A stretch of 24,854 nucleotides of DNA from positions 1 through 24,854 of the IMG/VR virus record IMGVR_UViG_3300042879_004011; one strand, 5' to 3'. The position numbers and the translations under genes were made by a program. The DNA comes from a virus. The notes under the pieces are model-generated. The model worked only from the letters and a program-made list of their open reading frames with translations. It was not told the origin of the DNA and searched no databases. Shown in pieces: positions 8,817-15,980 of the stretch (position 1 is its first letter; every line of letters begins with the position of its first letter).

Positions 8817-9596
8817 TTAATCTCCTATTTCTATATTTTTAGTGCTAGAGTTTTGTATTAATTCTATTGACTTTAAAAGTTCACGATAAATAACTGTGGC
8901 CCTAGCTTTTGAAAAATCTTTACTTTGTTTAACTCTTATTAAAGCCAATCCTTTTCCTAAAATCAATCCTGTTTTCTTATTGTCATAGCCCTTATTTCTT
9001 TTAAGAGTATCCTCACCCCACACAGGAGCAAAGTGTGATGGTCCATCGACCTCGATGACTATATTTAGTTTAGGTAAAAACAGGTCAAGTTGCAAGCGTG
9101 TATTTAGTAGATTTTGCTCTTTATGAAATTCCACAACGTAACCATCCTGCAACAATGTGTTGAATAAGAACAATTCTAGTTTAGAGCCTGTTTTACTAGC
9201 TTGTCTCACAGCAGTATTAGCTTCGTGTAAAATATTTTCTTTCACTTCTTCTGATAAACTTTCCCAGTTTTGTCTAGCCTTTTCTTTGCGTTTTTCTAGA
9301 GTCTCATCATCTAAATTTTCCCATGATGTCATGACTCCAGTACCAATCTTATTTTTAGTTTCTTCTGATCGTTCTTTGCCTTGTGTTGGATGTTGTGATC
9401 GGCCAGTTTTAAGAGCATTTTTCTGAGCCACGCTTTTATCTCTAATGTTGATCTTAAACTTAATAGCGTCTCTACGCACTTTATTAGCATAAGTGCCATG
9501 CTCATCAGCAATATCTCTAAAACTCTTTAAACCTACCTCATATTCTTTGCGAAGTAAATTTTCTTTTTGTTTATCAGATAATGATTCATATTTCAT
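8817..9596 (-). CDS. Free-standing homing endonuclease, EDxHD / VSR-like
   Basis: A 259-aa protein with the layout of phage homing enzymes. An N-terminal helix-turn-helix-like segment (about 24-50, S-F-R-D-I-A-D-E-H-G) is followed by a NUMOD3-like stretch (about 66-95, H-P-T-Q-G-K-E-R-S-E-E-T-K) and a repeated charged W-E-[NS]-L motif (92-95, 111-114). The C-terminus is a VSR-like PD-(D/E)XK nuclease domain. Candidate catalytic residues are E141, D171 (L-D-L-F-L-P), E182-V-D184, H188 and D206, fitting the EDxHD group typified by I-Bth0305I. The likely role is a sequence-specific double-strand cut in an allele lacking the gene, followed by its own copying. The enzyme acts in the host cytoplasm on phage DNA. 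No intron is evident; the gene is inserted in the operon, overlapping the 118-aa gene by 4 bases. Confidence 0.75.
   Translation of the reverse strand: MKYESLSDKQKENLLRKEYEVGLKSFRDIADEHGTYANKVRRDAIKFKINIRDKSVAQKNALKTGRSQHPTQGKERSEETKNKIGTGVMTSWENLDDETLEKRKEKARQNWESLSEEVKENILHEANTAVRQASKTGSKLELFLFNTLLQDGYVVEFHKEQNLLNTRLQLDLFLPKLNIVIEVDGPSHFAPVWGEDTLKRNKGYDNKKTGLILGKGLALIRVKQSKDFSKARATVIYRELLKSIELIQNSSTKNIEIGD
8821..8826 (-). promoter_or_regulatory. Shine-Dalgarno site that decides the GTG start at 8815
   Basis: On the - strand an AGGAGA sits 5 bases upstream of GTG at 8815-8813, inside the last codons of the homing endonuclease gene. A nearby ATG at 8817 overlaps the endonuclease stop but opens a frame of only nine codons, so GTG is the start. 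Confidence 0.6.
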
Positions 9597-9949
9597 AGTT
9601 CTATAACCTTATCATCTACCACAGATATAAATTTTGTTTGTTGTTCCAAACCGCCCTTTGCGACTTGTGGATCAGAAATAACGTAAGTGACTATGCCTTC
9701 CACAATCTCATGTTGTTTTGAAACATAGTCTTCAAGACTGGTAAAAATTAAAATACCATTATAAAATGGTAAATAATAAGCAGACAATATAGCATATGAT
9801 GGTTCAGCACTAACTGAGATAACATCGGAAAAAATATTAAAATCATTATTAGCGTTATATTTATTAATGATAAAATCTTTTACTGGCTCAACTATTAATG
9901 AATCAATTTTATTAGTGTATATGGCAAATTTTTCTGTGGTTGGTATCAT
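9593..9949 (-). CDS. Unknown 118-aa protein in the glycosyltransferase group
   Basis: I do not recognise a family. The protein starts with a beta-strand/helix pattern (K-F-A-I-Y-T-N-K-I near residues 7-15), then F-N-I-F-S-D-V, and later a hydrophobic strand N-G-I-L-I-F-T followed by an acidic helix. This alternation suggests a small Rossmann- or flavodoxin-like alpha/beta domain. It resembles the short N-terminal modules sometimes linked to phage glycosyltransferases, but that is a weak impression. There are no membrane segments, no Cys motif and no catalytic signature. It lies 2 bases after the nucleotidyltransferase-like gene and overlaps the homing endonuclease by 4 bases, so it is co-transcribed with the sugar-related genes. 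A role in that group is inferred from position alone. Confidence 0.6.
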   Translation of the reverse strand: MIPTTEKFAIYTNKIDSLIVEPVKDFIINKYNANNDFNIFSDVISVSAEPSYAILSAYYLPFYNGILIFTSLEDYVSKQHEIVEGIVTYVISDPQVAKGGLEQQTKFISVVDDKVIEL

Positions 9950-9951
9950 AA

Positions 9952-10584
9952 TTACTTTCTTGATAATATAGCTTGTTTATTTAAATAATAAGGCTTAAAA
10001 CATATTCCAATATCTATAGTTTTATTGATGATTTCAAAAATAAAATTATTATGATATCTCTTATCGGAAACTAATGAACTTAGCAAATGAGCAGTATCCT
10101 TGTTGATATAATACATGTTACTCAATGAGTTATCAAGATCAAAAGATATATTTTCTATAATATTATTATTTATAATACACCCAATTTCATTAGATGAATC
10201 TTGAGAAATGAATACTTGTGGCCCACACTTATTATTAAATTTATTAAAAATACTCTTACTAAGAATATTATCTCCGAACATTATAAAACAATCATCATTC
10301 AAAAATTGTTGTGCTAAACTTAGACTAAATGTTTGATTATTAATTTCATAGTCATTATTAAAGTAGTGCTTAATATCATCGTATCTATTTTTGCTTAAAA
10401 AATTAGTAAATTTTTTAGATTCAAAACCATGGATATAAATAATATTAGCTAATGGATAAAAACTTTTTATTATTTTATATTGATTTTCAAAGATATTTTG
10501 TGTTTTATTAATTTTAATTAATCCCACACAACCTTTGGATTTCATACCTTTTTGATATTTATCGCCTAATATAATAAAATTCAT
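9952..10584 (-). CDS. Degenerate sugar-nucleotidyltransferase-like protein
   Basis: A 210-aa protein with the overall plan of a GlmU/RmlA-type nucleotidyltransferase N-domain. An opening strand N-F-I-I-L-G (2-7) comes first, then a loop ending M-K-S-K-G (14-18), where the family has G-x-G-x-R-M...P-K. L-I-K-I-N-K follows, then an F-E-N-Q helix and an I-I-Y-I-H-G-F strand (48-54). F-I-M-F-G-D-N (100-106) stands where the family has its metal-binding G-D. The nucleotide-binding loop is clearly altered: the usual double Gly and the Arg are missing. It may therefore bind but not activate sugar phosphates, or have a changed substrate. It is coupled to the Cys-cluster gene by a 4-base overlap, within a sugar-modification group. 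The fold is inferred; the alternative is an unrelated alpha/beta protein. Confidence 0.6.
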   Translation of the reverse strand: MNFIILGDKYQKGMKSKGCVGLIKINKTQNIFENQYKIIKSFYPLANIIYIHGFESKKFTNFLSKNRYDDIKHYFNNDYEINNQTFSLSLAQQFLNDDCFIMFGDNILSKSIFNKFNNKCGPQVFISQDSSNEIGCIINNNIIENISFDLDNSLSNMYYINKDTAHLLSSLVSDKRYHNNFIFEIINKTIDIGICFKPYYLNKQAILSRK

Positions 10585-11333
10585 ACTATGATGTGACTAG
10601 AAAAATCTTTTAAAATATCCTTATGTTCATGAAAAGCACAATATCTATAAATTCCACCACTAAACATTAAACAAGATCGGCCCTCATCTGTTATAACATT
10701 AAATTGACCTAAATCTTCAAATACAATTTTATTAGTTTTTGTAATAATGTTATTAATATTATTGTATGGTTTATAAACAGATAATAAAAATCTATACTGA
10801 TTCTCTATAAAAATTACATTATGTAAAATTTCATCATATGAAAGAGCATAGTCCAACATACTTTGAATCCTCCATGGACAATGAATATCACAAGATTTTA
10901 ATAATTTATCCAATCTTTCAAAAGAATGAATGGGGTTATTATCATATCTTATAAAAATAATTTTACTTGGTTTAGTATCTAAAGTTTTAAGTTGCTCCTC
11001 TAAATCATCAACATCTTCCATAATAAATTGTTGAAGATCTATGATTAGTAAATATTGTAAATAATTTTCACTTTTTATTTTTTTAAATTTTTCTTCCATA
11101 CTTGAGTTTGACATATTATGTCTATCAAACCAAGCATTTTCTCTATAACCTAAACATTTTTTATCATTAATTATAAAGAATTCTTTATTGTCGTCAAATG
11201 CTTCAATAATTTCTATATTTTTTTCACGATATCTATCTAGGTATTTAGTAAAACAGCCAGTTTGAGTATTAGTATCAAATATACTAAAAACACAATTTTT
11301 ACATGAAGTATGAATTAATTTAATTTCACTCAT
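10581..11333 (-). CDS. Cys-cluster protein, possible glycosyltransferase-like
   Basis: A 250-aa protein with a distinct N-terminal four-Cys cluster: C11-x2-C14, C27 and C60, in the context S-C-K-N-C-V-F and T-G-C-F. This could hold zinc or an iron-sulfur cluster. The remaining part (about 85-250) alternates strands and helices: Y-L-L-I-I-D-L, then an acidic D-D-L-E-E-Q-L helix, then K-I-I-F-I-R-Y-D. This is compatible with a GT-A-like or other Rossmannoid domain, but no D-x-D metal motif is convincing. It overlaps the glycosyltransferase before it and the nucleotidyltransferase-like gene after it by 4 bases each, so a shared sugar-related task is likely. The exact activity is unknown. I recall similar Cys-headed proteins in uncultured phages, unchecked. 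Confidence 0.6.
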   Translation of the reverse strand: MSEIKLIHTSCKNCVFSIFDTNTQTGCFTKYLDRYREKNIEIIEAFDDNKEFFIINDKKCLGYRENAWFDRHNMSNSSMEEKFKKIKSENYLQYLLIIDLQQFIMEDVDDLEEQLKTLDTKPSKIIFIRYDNNPIHSFERLDKLLKSCDIHCPWRIQSMLDYALSYDEILHNVIFIENQYRFLLSVYKPYNNINNIITKTNKIVFEDLGQFNVITDEGRSCLMFSGGIYRYCAFHEHKDILKDFSSHIIV

Positions 11334-12976
11334 CCTAGGAAATCTTCCTTTTGTATGGAGTTTTCATTTATTCTCATATGTTCATAATGCATCTTTTCAT
11401 TAAGCAATTGATTTAAAACCTGTAGAGCGTGGTTATGGTCAATACTTTGTATCATATTATTTCTAGCGACTAAAATACTACCCAAATCTCTTATAAGATT
11501 TTGAGACATCGCAGTTTTAACTAAATTTGGTTCATTAATCACATTTGCAATAATGTATTCTACAAACTGTGCGGGATTGAGATTCTCAGGCACTGTAACA
11601 GAGGCGTGATTGGTTGGATGTGCTGTAGGGGTATTCCAAGGTATTTTATTTTTAATATCTATGCTATCAAAGCACTCATCCCAAACCTTAAAACAATTAT
11701 CCCATGAATATATTGAACTACACTTTTCTCTAATATTAGCACTTTGCTTTTGTTTATTTTCTTCGCTTGTATTTACAATATAATCATAAATAATATTTGT
11801 TGTAGCATCAATGTCGGGATAAACTCTATTAGCATTAGTCTCCATTTCTCTAAAAATTCTAGCTAATGGAATTTTAATACCATCTAATTTTTCAGCAATT
11901 TCTGTCATAGCGCTATAATCAACAGAAGCAATCTGCACTCCACACGACGCTGCTTCTACCTGTGGCATACCAAATCCTTCACAGATAGCATATTGAATAA
12001 ATAGGTCAAATAAATTATATACTTCATTTAATCCTTTTGTATCTAGATTATGAGCAACATTAGAAAACGATGCTGCTGGTGAACCACAGTGCTTACATTT
12101 TGTAATAGAATTTTGAAATTTAGCAGGGAACCAATTCTTACATCCTCTACAGATATATGTAAAATATACCTTATCTAGCATCTCATATTCTGCTAATAGT
12201 GCGGGGAAATCCCAGCCCTGCTCTTCTGGGTAGGAAGTGTGTAGATATAAATAAGACTTTTTATATAATTCAACTTGACCACTATCTTTTAATCTATTCA
12301 GATATTTTTTATATGCTAATAATATATCAGCAAATAGTTTTCTTTTCTGATTCCTCATTACTACACCAACAATCGAAACATCCTTACCAAAATATTTAAT
12401 CTTATGCTGTGTTTTATTTTCTAAAGGATAAAATTCAGTTGGATTAATACCAGCATTAGTAATTTTTGGAAAAAGATTAATTTTTGATCCACACTCATTG
12501 ATCAATACTTTTTTAGACCAATCTGTATACGGAACTATAAGATCAGCATTAGCAAAAGTATAAATCCACTCGTATTTTTGTGGAGCAGAATCAACTGTGG
12601 GCATAATTACCCAATTAAAATATTTTCTATATGGACTAGTTTCCTGATAAGAATACATCCAATAATCACGCACATCAAATACTATATGGGGCTTAAAATC
12701 TAAAACTGCCCTATTAAATCTCCATAGTCCAAATTGATTAAAAGCATTATTTCTATAATCATTATACCGCGGATCTGATCCACTCACAGCATTAGGATAA
12801 AATTTCCATGGAATATTCTTTATCCTAGGGTCAGTTATTTCTGCATAACATCCTAATTCTGCCACTTCATATTTTCCACAATTATGAAGTCTAGTTAATA
12901 GTTCTTTACCATAAACACCATAACCACTAGCTAAAAAACTAGAATCATTAGCAATAAATAATCTTTTTTTTGTCAT
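11330..12976 (-). CDS. GT-B glycosyltransferase with an internal zinc ribbon
   Basis: A 548-aa protein of the GT-B (GT4-like) fold. The N-terminal Rossmann domain begins R-L-F-I-A-N with a glycine-rich S-G-Y-G (17-20). The donor-binding domain has a V-V-M-R-N-Q-K-R-K strand and basic loop (205-213) and the E-x7-E signature C-E-G-F-G-M-P-Q-V-E-A (E333 and E341), which contacts the nucleotide-sugar. Between these lies a four-Cys ribbon, C276-x2-C279 and C294-x2-C297, uncommon in this fold. The C-terminal 150 residues are helical and not needed for catalysis in the family. It probably transfers a sugar from a nucleotide donor; acceptor and sugar are unknown. The ATG at 12976 has AGGA 9 bases upstream. 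It opens the second - strand run, just after the ssb terminator. Confidence 0.82.
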   Translation of the reverse strand: MTKKRLFIANDSSFLASGYGVYGKELLTRLHNCGKYEVAELGCYAEITDPRIKNIPWKFYPNAVSGSDPRYNDYRNNAFNQFGLWRFNRAVLDFKPHIVFDVRDYWMYSYQETSPYRKYFNWVIMPTVDSAPQKYEWIYTFANADLIVPYTDWSKKVLINECGSKINLFPKITNAGINPTEFYPLENKTQHKIKYFGKDVSIVGVVMRNQKRKLFADILLAYKKYLNRLKDSGQVELYKKSYLYLHTSYPEEQGWDFPALLAEYEMLDKVYFTYICRGCKNWFPAKFQNSITKCKHCGSPAASFSNVAHNLDTKGLNEVYNLFDLFIQYAICEGFGMPQVEAASCGVQIASVDYSAMTEIAEKLDGIKIPLARIFREMETNANRVYPDIDATTNIIYDYIVNTSEENKQKQSANIREKCSSIYSWDNCFKVWDECFDSIDIKNKIPWNTPTAHPTNHASVTVPENLNPAQFVEYIIANVINEPNLVKTAMSQNLIRDLGSILVARNNMIQSIDHNHALQVLNQLLNEKMHYEHMRINENSIQKEDFLG

Positions 12977-12990
12977 ATAGTATTATCCTA

Positions 12991-13028
12991 ATAAAATATC
13001 CCTAGTAGTGAGTTGCTACTAAGGATAT
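12991..13028 (-). terminator. Rho-independent terminator after ssb
   Basis: On the - strand, bases 13028-13016 pair with 13008-12996 in a 13-bp stem with one G-T pair and a 7-base loop, followed by a T-rich run (12995-12991, TTTAT). It lies 27 bases past the ssb stop. The T run is modest, so some read-through into the glycosyltransferase run is likely. On the + strand the stem is not followed by T's. Confidence 0.65.
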
Positions 13029-13054
13029 CTTATCAGGTTCTTTCCTTTGTTTAA

Positions 13055-13429
13055 TTAGAATGCGACGGTTTCAGTGTCTTTGGTATTCTTTTCTGATCTC
13101 TTGGTCTTAAGAATCTTACCAAAATTATTAACACGAACCTTCAGTGTGCTATGCTTAACACCATCCTTTTCCCAACTATCATTCCTAAGTGAACCTTCAA
13201 CCATCACTAGATCACCTTTCTTAAAAGATGAAGCAATAGCCTCGGCACCACTATCCCAAGCCTCACACTGAATAAAAGAGGTAACCTTATCTTGAGTTCC
13301 GTTAGCCTTAGTAAACTCACGAGATGTTGCAACTGTGAAGTTGACAACCGATGTTTGCTTATCTCCGATTGTTAGTACTCGAAGTTCAGGATCACGGGCT
13401 AGATTACCACGCAACATAACAATATTCAT
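13055..13429 (-). CDS. ssb: Single-stranded DNA-binding protein
   Basis: A 124-aa SSB with one OB-fold. The opening M-N-I-V-M-L-R-G-N-L-A-R-D-P-E-L-R is the classic bacterial SSB start (G-x-L-x-x-D-P-E-x-R). It is followed by V-N-F-T-V-A-T-S-R, then F-I-Q-C-E-A-W (for the usual F-x-x-x-x-x-W), then K-G-D-L-V-M-V-E-G-S-L-R. The start is ATG 13429, not an upstream TTG, because AGGAG lies 6 bases before it and the alignment begins there. The C-terminal tail is very short and ends D-T-E-T-V-A-F rather than the D-D-D-I-P-F that recruits bacterial partners. It coats ssDNA at the fork and may work with the annealing-like protein. The gene has its own perfect promoter and a terminator, so it can be expressed strongly and separately from the polymerase operon. 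Confidence 0.93.
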   Translation of the reverse strand: MNIVMLRGNLARDPELRVLTIGDKQTSVVNFTVATSREFTKANGTQDKVTSFIQCEAWDSGAEAIASSFKKGDLVMVEGSLRNDSWEKDGVKHSTLKVRVNNFGKILKTKRSEKNTKDTETVAF

Positions 13430-13435
13430 AATCAT

Positions 13436-13440
13436 CTCCT
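13436..13440 (-). promoter_or_regulatory. Shine-Dalgarno site of ssb
   Basis: AGGAG on the - strand, 6 bases before the ATG at 13429. It fixes the ssb start: an in-frame ATG at 13435 would lie directly against the site, and a TTG at 13465 falls far upstream. Confidence 0.75.
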
Positions 13441-13473
13441 TAAAAGTTAAAATAACCAAAACCAAGTTACTTT

Positions 13474-13501
13474 ATTATAAACCATAGTGGGCTGGTGTCA
13501 A
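13474..13501 (-). promoter_or_regulatory. Consensus sigma70-type promoter of ssb
   Basis: On the - strand TTGACA (13501-13496) and TATAAT (13479-13474) are both perfect consensus hexamers, separated by 16 bases. The predicted start is near 13467, giving a leader of about 37 bases before the ssb ATG. The TGA stop of the polymerase C-terminal part lies inside the -35 box. It is the only such pair in a true intergenic gap in this window, which implies use of the host's main sigma factor. Confidence 0.85.
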
Positions 13502-15120
13502 GATTTGGCAACATAAGCATTTTCTACAACCAGACTGTCTCCATTTTTTGACCTATTACCCTTTACTATAATGACATTTCCTGGGAATAAAACATTTTTA
13601 TATTGTTTATATTTTTCAGGAAAGAAGATTATAGAATCAATCGATCCTGTAGTATCACATAATGTTACAAACGCCATTTCTGAACCAACAGTTTTACCAC
13701 TCTTTGTTTTTGTAATATTGATAAAATCTATTTCGCCACCGAGTATAATATTATCTTTATTAATTCCATTCTTAAAATCTCTACAGGTGGTATTGGTCAT
13801 GCTAATATCATACATATCAACTTTAGCACAAGTGATAGAGCATCCTAAAGCCGAATCCTCCACATCAGAAATCCACTCTGCCGTATCTTCTAAAGAAAAT
13901 GGTGGAGAAAATATACTATGAATCATATCTTCAATAATTTTTCTTCTATTTTTATTTATCTTACCATTATCTAAAAGGTATTTTAAAGCATTTGATAGAG
14001 TATCATAATTAGCGATATTTTCAATCAAAAATGCTGTTTCTTTTTTAGTAAGATTAGAAGCAGTATTATATTCAAAAACCATACTATTTCTAGTTTGTTT
14101 AATAAAACTAGTAGCCCCACTCTCAATCAGAGCCTTTGCAGCAATTGAGTTTATATTTAATAAAACCCTGAATAAAAGATTCAACCAATTTATATTGTTT
14201 AAATCAATACTATTATCTTGTATCATATTCTTAAGTTTTTCAAATACTGATGCTCCAACCCCCTTAATATCTGTTAATCCAAAATAAATCTTATTATTCT
14301 TTAGAATGAAGAATTGATTCATATTTCTAATATCTGGAGTATGGATCACAATATCCATCTCAGTCGCATTTTGTACTAATTCTTTAATTTCTGCTTGAGG
14401 ATCTATTTTATCTTTAGCAAATCTTAAATATGACGCAAAGAAAATCTTGGGGAAATGTGCTTTAGCATATGCTGATAAATATCCATTGATAGCATAACTC
14501 ACAGCATGACTTTTATTAAATGAATATCTTTGACTCTTTTCGATCCAGCCGAAAATTTGTTCTGCTTGTTCCAAAGAAACAATATTAGTTTTTTGAGTAC
14601 CAGCAATAAACTTTTGTTTAACCTTGGCCATTTCTTCTGGTTTCTTTTTACCAATTGCTTTTCTTAACATATCTGCTTCTTGCAGATTAAAACCAGCAAT
14701 GACTTTGGCAATTTCCATAGCCTGTTCTTGATAAACCATTTCTCCATAAGTATTACGCAGAATGGTCTCTAATGATGGGTGGAAGTAATCAATACTCTCT
14801 TGACCATTTTTTTTATCAATAAAATGATTACTAACAGTTTTTCCATCTCTCACAGCTTCCAAACATCCTGGCCTCATAATACTAATTAATGCTGATAATT
14901 CTTCAATATTGGATGGCTTCAATTTTTTAGCCATAGAGCGTCCAAGTCTACTCTCTAACTGAAAACATCCTTTGGTATTACCATCAGATATTAAATCCCA
15001 AGTTCTTGAACAATCAAGACTAATATGGTCTATATTGGGTTCAAAGAGTATCTTTTTAGTTTCACCATTATCTACAATATCAAAACTACAACCACAACCA
15101 TACTGAAACTTTTTAGTCAT
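13498..15120 (-). CDS. dnaE: DNA polymerase III alpha, C-terminal part (fingers to OB-fold)
   Basis: A 540-aa protein matching the second half of DnaE. It begins with about 30 extra residues carrying C9-G-C11. It then enters the DnaE frame at I-S-L-D, followed by G-C-F-Q-L-E-S-R (51-58, the F-Q-L-E-S motif), M-R-P-G (82-85), Y-Q-E-Q-A-M (130-135) and A-I-G-K-K-K-P-E-E-M (155-164). F-N-K-S-H-A-V-S-Y-A (201-210) completes the fingers. A helix-hairpin-helix (I-K-G-V-G-A, 285-290) and a C-terminal OB-fold (about 455-540) follow. A tau-binding domain after the OB-fold is absent. The three catalytic Asp are in the other gene, so this part should be inactive alone and must assemble with it. No intein sequence is present. 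It overlaps the exonuclease gene by 8 bases. Together the two parts total 1164 aa, about the length of E. coli DnaE. Confidence 0.93.
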   Translation of the reverse strand: MTKKFQYGCGCSFDIVDNGETKKILFEPNIDHISLDCSRTWDLISDGNTKGCFQLESRLGRSMAKKLKPSNIEELSALISIMRPGCLEAVRDGKTVSNHFIDKKNGQESIDYFHPSLETILRNTYGEMVYQEQAMEIAKVIAGFNLQEADMLRKAIGKKKPEEMAKVKQKFIAGTQKTNIVSLEQAEQIFGWIEKSQRYSFNKSHAVSYAINGYLSAYAKAHFPKIFFASYLRFAKDKIDPQAEIKELVQNATEMDIVIHTPDIRNMNQFFILKNNKIYFGLTDIKGVGASVFEKLKNMIQDNSIDLNNINWLNLLFRVLLNINSIAAKALIESGATSFIKQTRNSMVFEYNTASNLTKKETAFLIENIANYDTLSNALKYLLDNGKINKNRRKIIEDMIHSIFSPPFSLEDTAEWISDVEDSALGCSITCAKVDMYDISMTNTTCRDFKNGINKDNIILGGEIDFINITKTKSGKTVGSEMAFVTLCDTTGSIDSIIFFPEKYKQYKNVLFPGNVIIVKGNRSKNGDSLVVENAYVAKS

Positions 15121-15805
15121 TTTTAAATGAATTCTTAAATTGAATCTTATGGGATAAACTACGATGTAACTTCATGAATCTAATCAAAATATTGGCTGTG
15201 TCCATAACGTCCTTTAAAGCATCATGACCACCCTCTTTAGAAATGCCGACATAATCTCTTAGAGTATCTAATGCATAACTTTTTAGATCATTATTATTCT
15301 CAAACCAATAAAAAACTAAATTCATAACATCAATAACATCACGAGGAAAGAAAATATCAGTCTTACCCTCTTTATTGACATTACCAAATTTATTACTAAG
15401 TCTATCAACTATTGGTAGATCAAACCTATTAATATTATATCCAGCAGCGATTGGAGCACTAAACTGACTTTTCTTAGATGTTCTAGTATGATACTTATCT
15501 AAGTAATTAATAAACAACTCCCAAGAATGCTGCTGCTTAGGATACTTTCTCCATGCCTGCACTACTTCTTCTTTAGAACATCCCTTAACCTTAGAATGAA
15601 AATCTAAGATATCAGTTTGATAAATATAGTTATCATTATTCTCTAATACTTCTGGTTTAAAATTAATATTAAATGTAGAATTAGGAATAATCTCTAATTG
15701 AATAGGGTCCACAATTACTGCTGCAATCTGAACAGGACTACAAGCTTTGGGATCAGAACCATCAGTTTCAAAATCAAAAACACAAATTTTATTATAGTTG
15801 ATCAT
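15113..15805 (-). CDS. DEDDh 3'-5' proofreading exonuclease (DnaQ-like)
   Basis: A 230-aa exonuclease of the epsilon/DnaQ superfamily. The Exo I motif is D11-F-E13-T-D-G, Exo II is N-I-N-R-F-D129-L-P-I-V, and Exo III is H194-D-A-L-K-D199. This completes the DEDDh set that binds two metals and removes mispaired 3' ends. I chose ATG 15805; a TTG nine bases upstream would add three residues but is a poorer start. The gene lies between the two polymerase III alpha genes, overlapping the 62-aa gene by 14 bases and the C-terminal polymerase gene by 8. It is therefore almost certainly the proofreading subunit of this polymerase. No clamp-binding motif is obvious. Some of the residue 87-115 stretch is an insertion relative to minimal epsilon domains. 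Confidence 0.9.
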   Translation of the reverse strand: MINYNKICVFDFETDGSDPKACSPVQIAAVIVDPIQLEIIPNSTFNINFKPEVLENNDNYIYQTDILDFHSKVKGCSKEEVVQAWRKYPKQQHSWELFINYLDKYHTRTSKKSQFSAPIAAGYNINRFDLPIVDRLSNKFGNVNKEGKTDIFFPRDVIDVMNLVFYWFENNNDLKSYALDTLRDYVGISKEGGHDALKDVMDTANILIRFMKLHRSLSHKIQFKNSFKND

Positions 15806-15980
15806 TAACTTCAACTTCTGTTAAGGGTTGTACTTGTATTTTATTATCTGGATGATCAACTGCTGTTGCATTAATAGATCGACAACAACTAATTTTAATA
15901 TTAGGTGTTTTCTTATATTGAATACCATTCATAGTAAATACAGAATCGACAGTTAAATCTTTAAATTGTACCATACTCAT
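15792..15980 (-). CDS. Small 62-aa protein between the polymerase parts
   Basis: A 62-aa protein read from ATG 15980, overlapping the N-terminal polymerase gene by 4 bases (ATGA) and the exonuclease gene by 14. The sequence has the plan F-x-D-L-x-V-x-x-V-F, then N-G-I-Q-Y-x-K, then C-C-R-S-I-N-A, and ends in an acidic V-Q-P-L-T-E-V-E-V strand. This resembles a group of very small beta-rich phage proteins of unknown role. Coding overlap on both sides and clear strand pattern make it a real gene. Placement inside the polymerase cluster suggests a replisome accessory or a bridge between the split parts, but nothing in the sequence proves that. A second in-frame ATG at codon 3 is an alternative start. 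Confidence 0.7.
   Translation of the reverse strand: MSMVQFKDLTVDSVFTMNGIQYKKTPNIKISCCRSINATAVDHPDNKIQVQPLTEVEVNDQL

Noticed and set aside
9157-9426. An 89-codon open frame on the + strand opposite the homing endonuclease
   Set aside because: It mirrors the coding bias of the endonuclease gene and has no supporting start signal or neighbours.
12246-12253. TATAAATA, like a T4 late promoter
   Set aside because: It occurs antisense inside the glycosyltransferase gene and such octamers are common by chance at this base composition.
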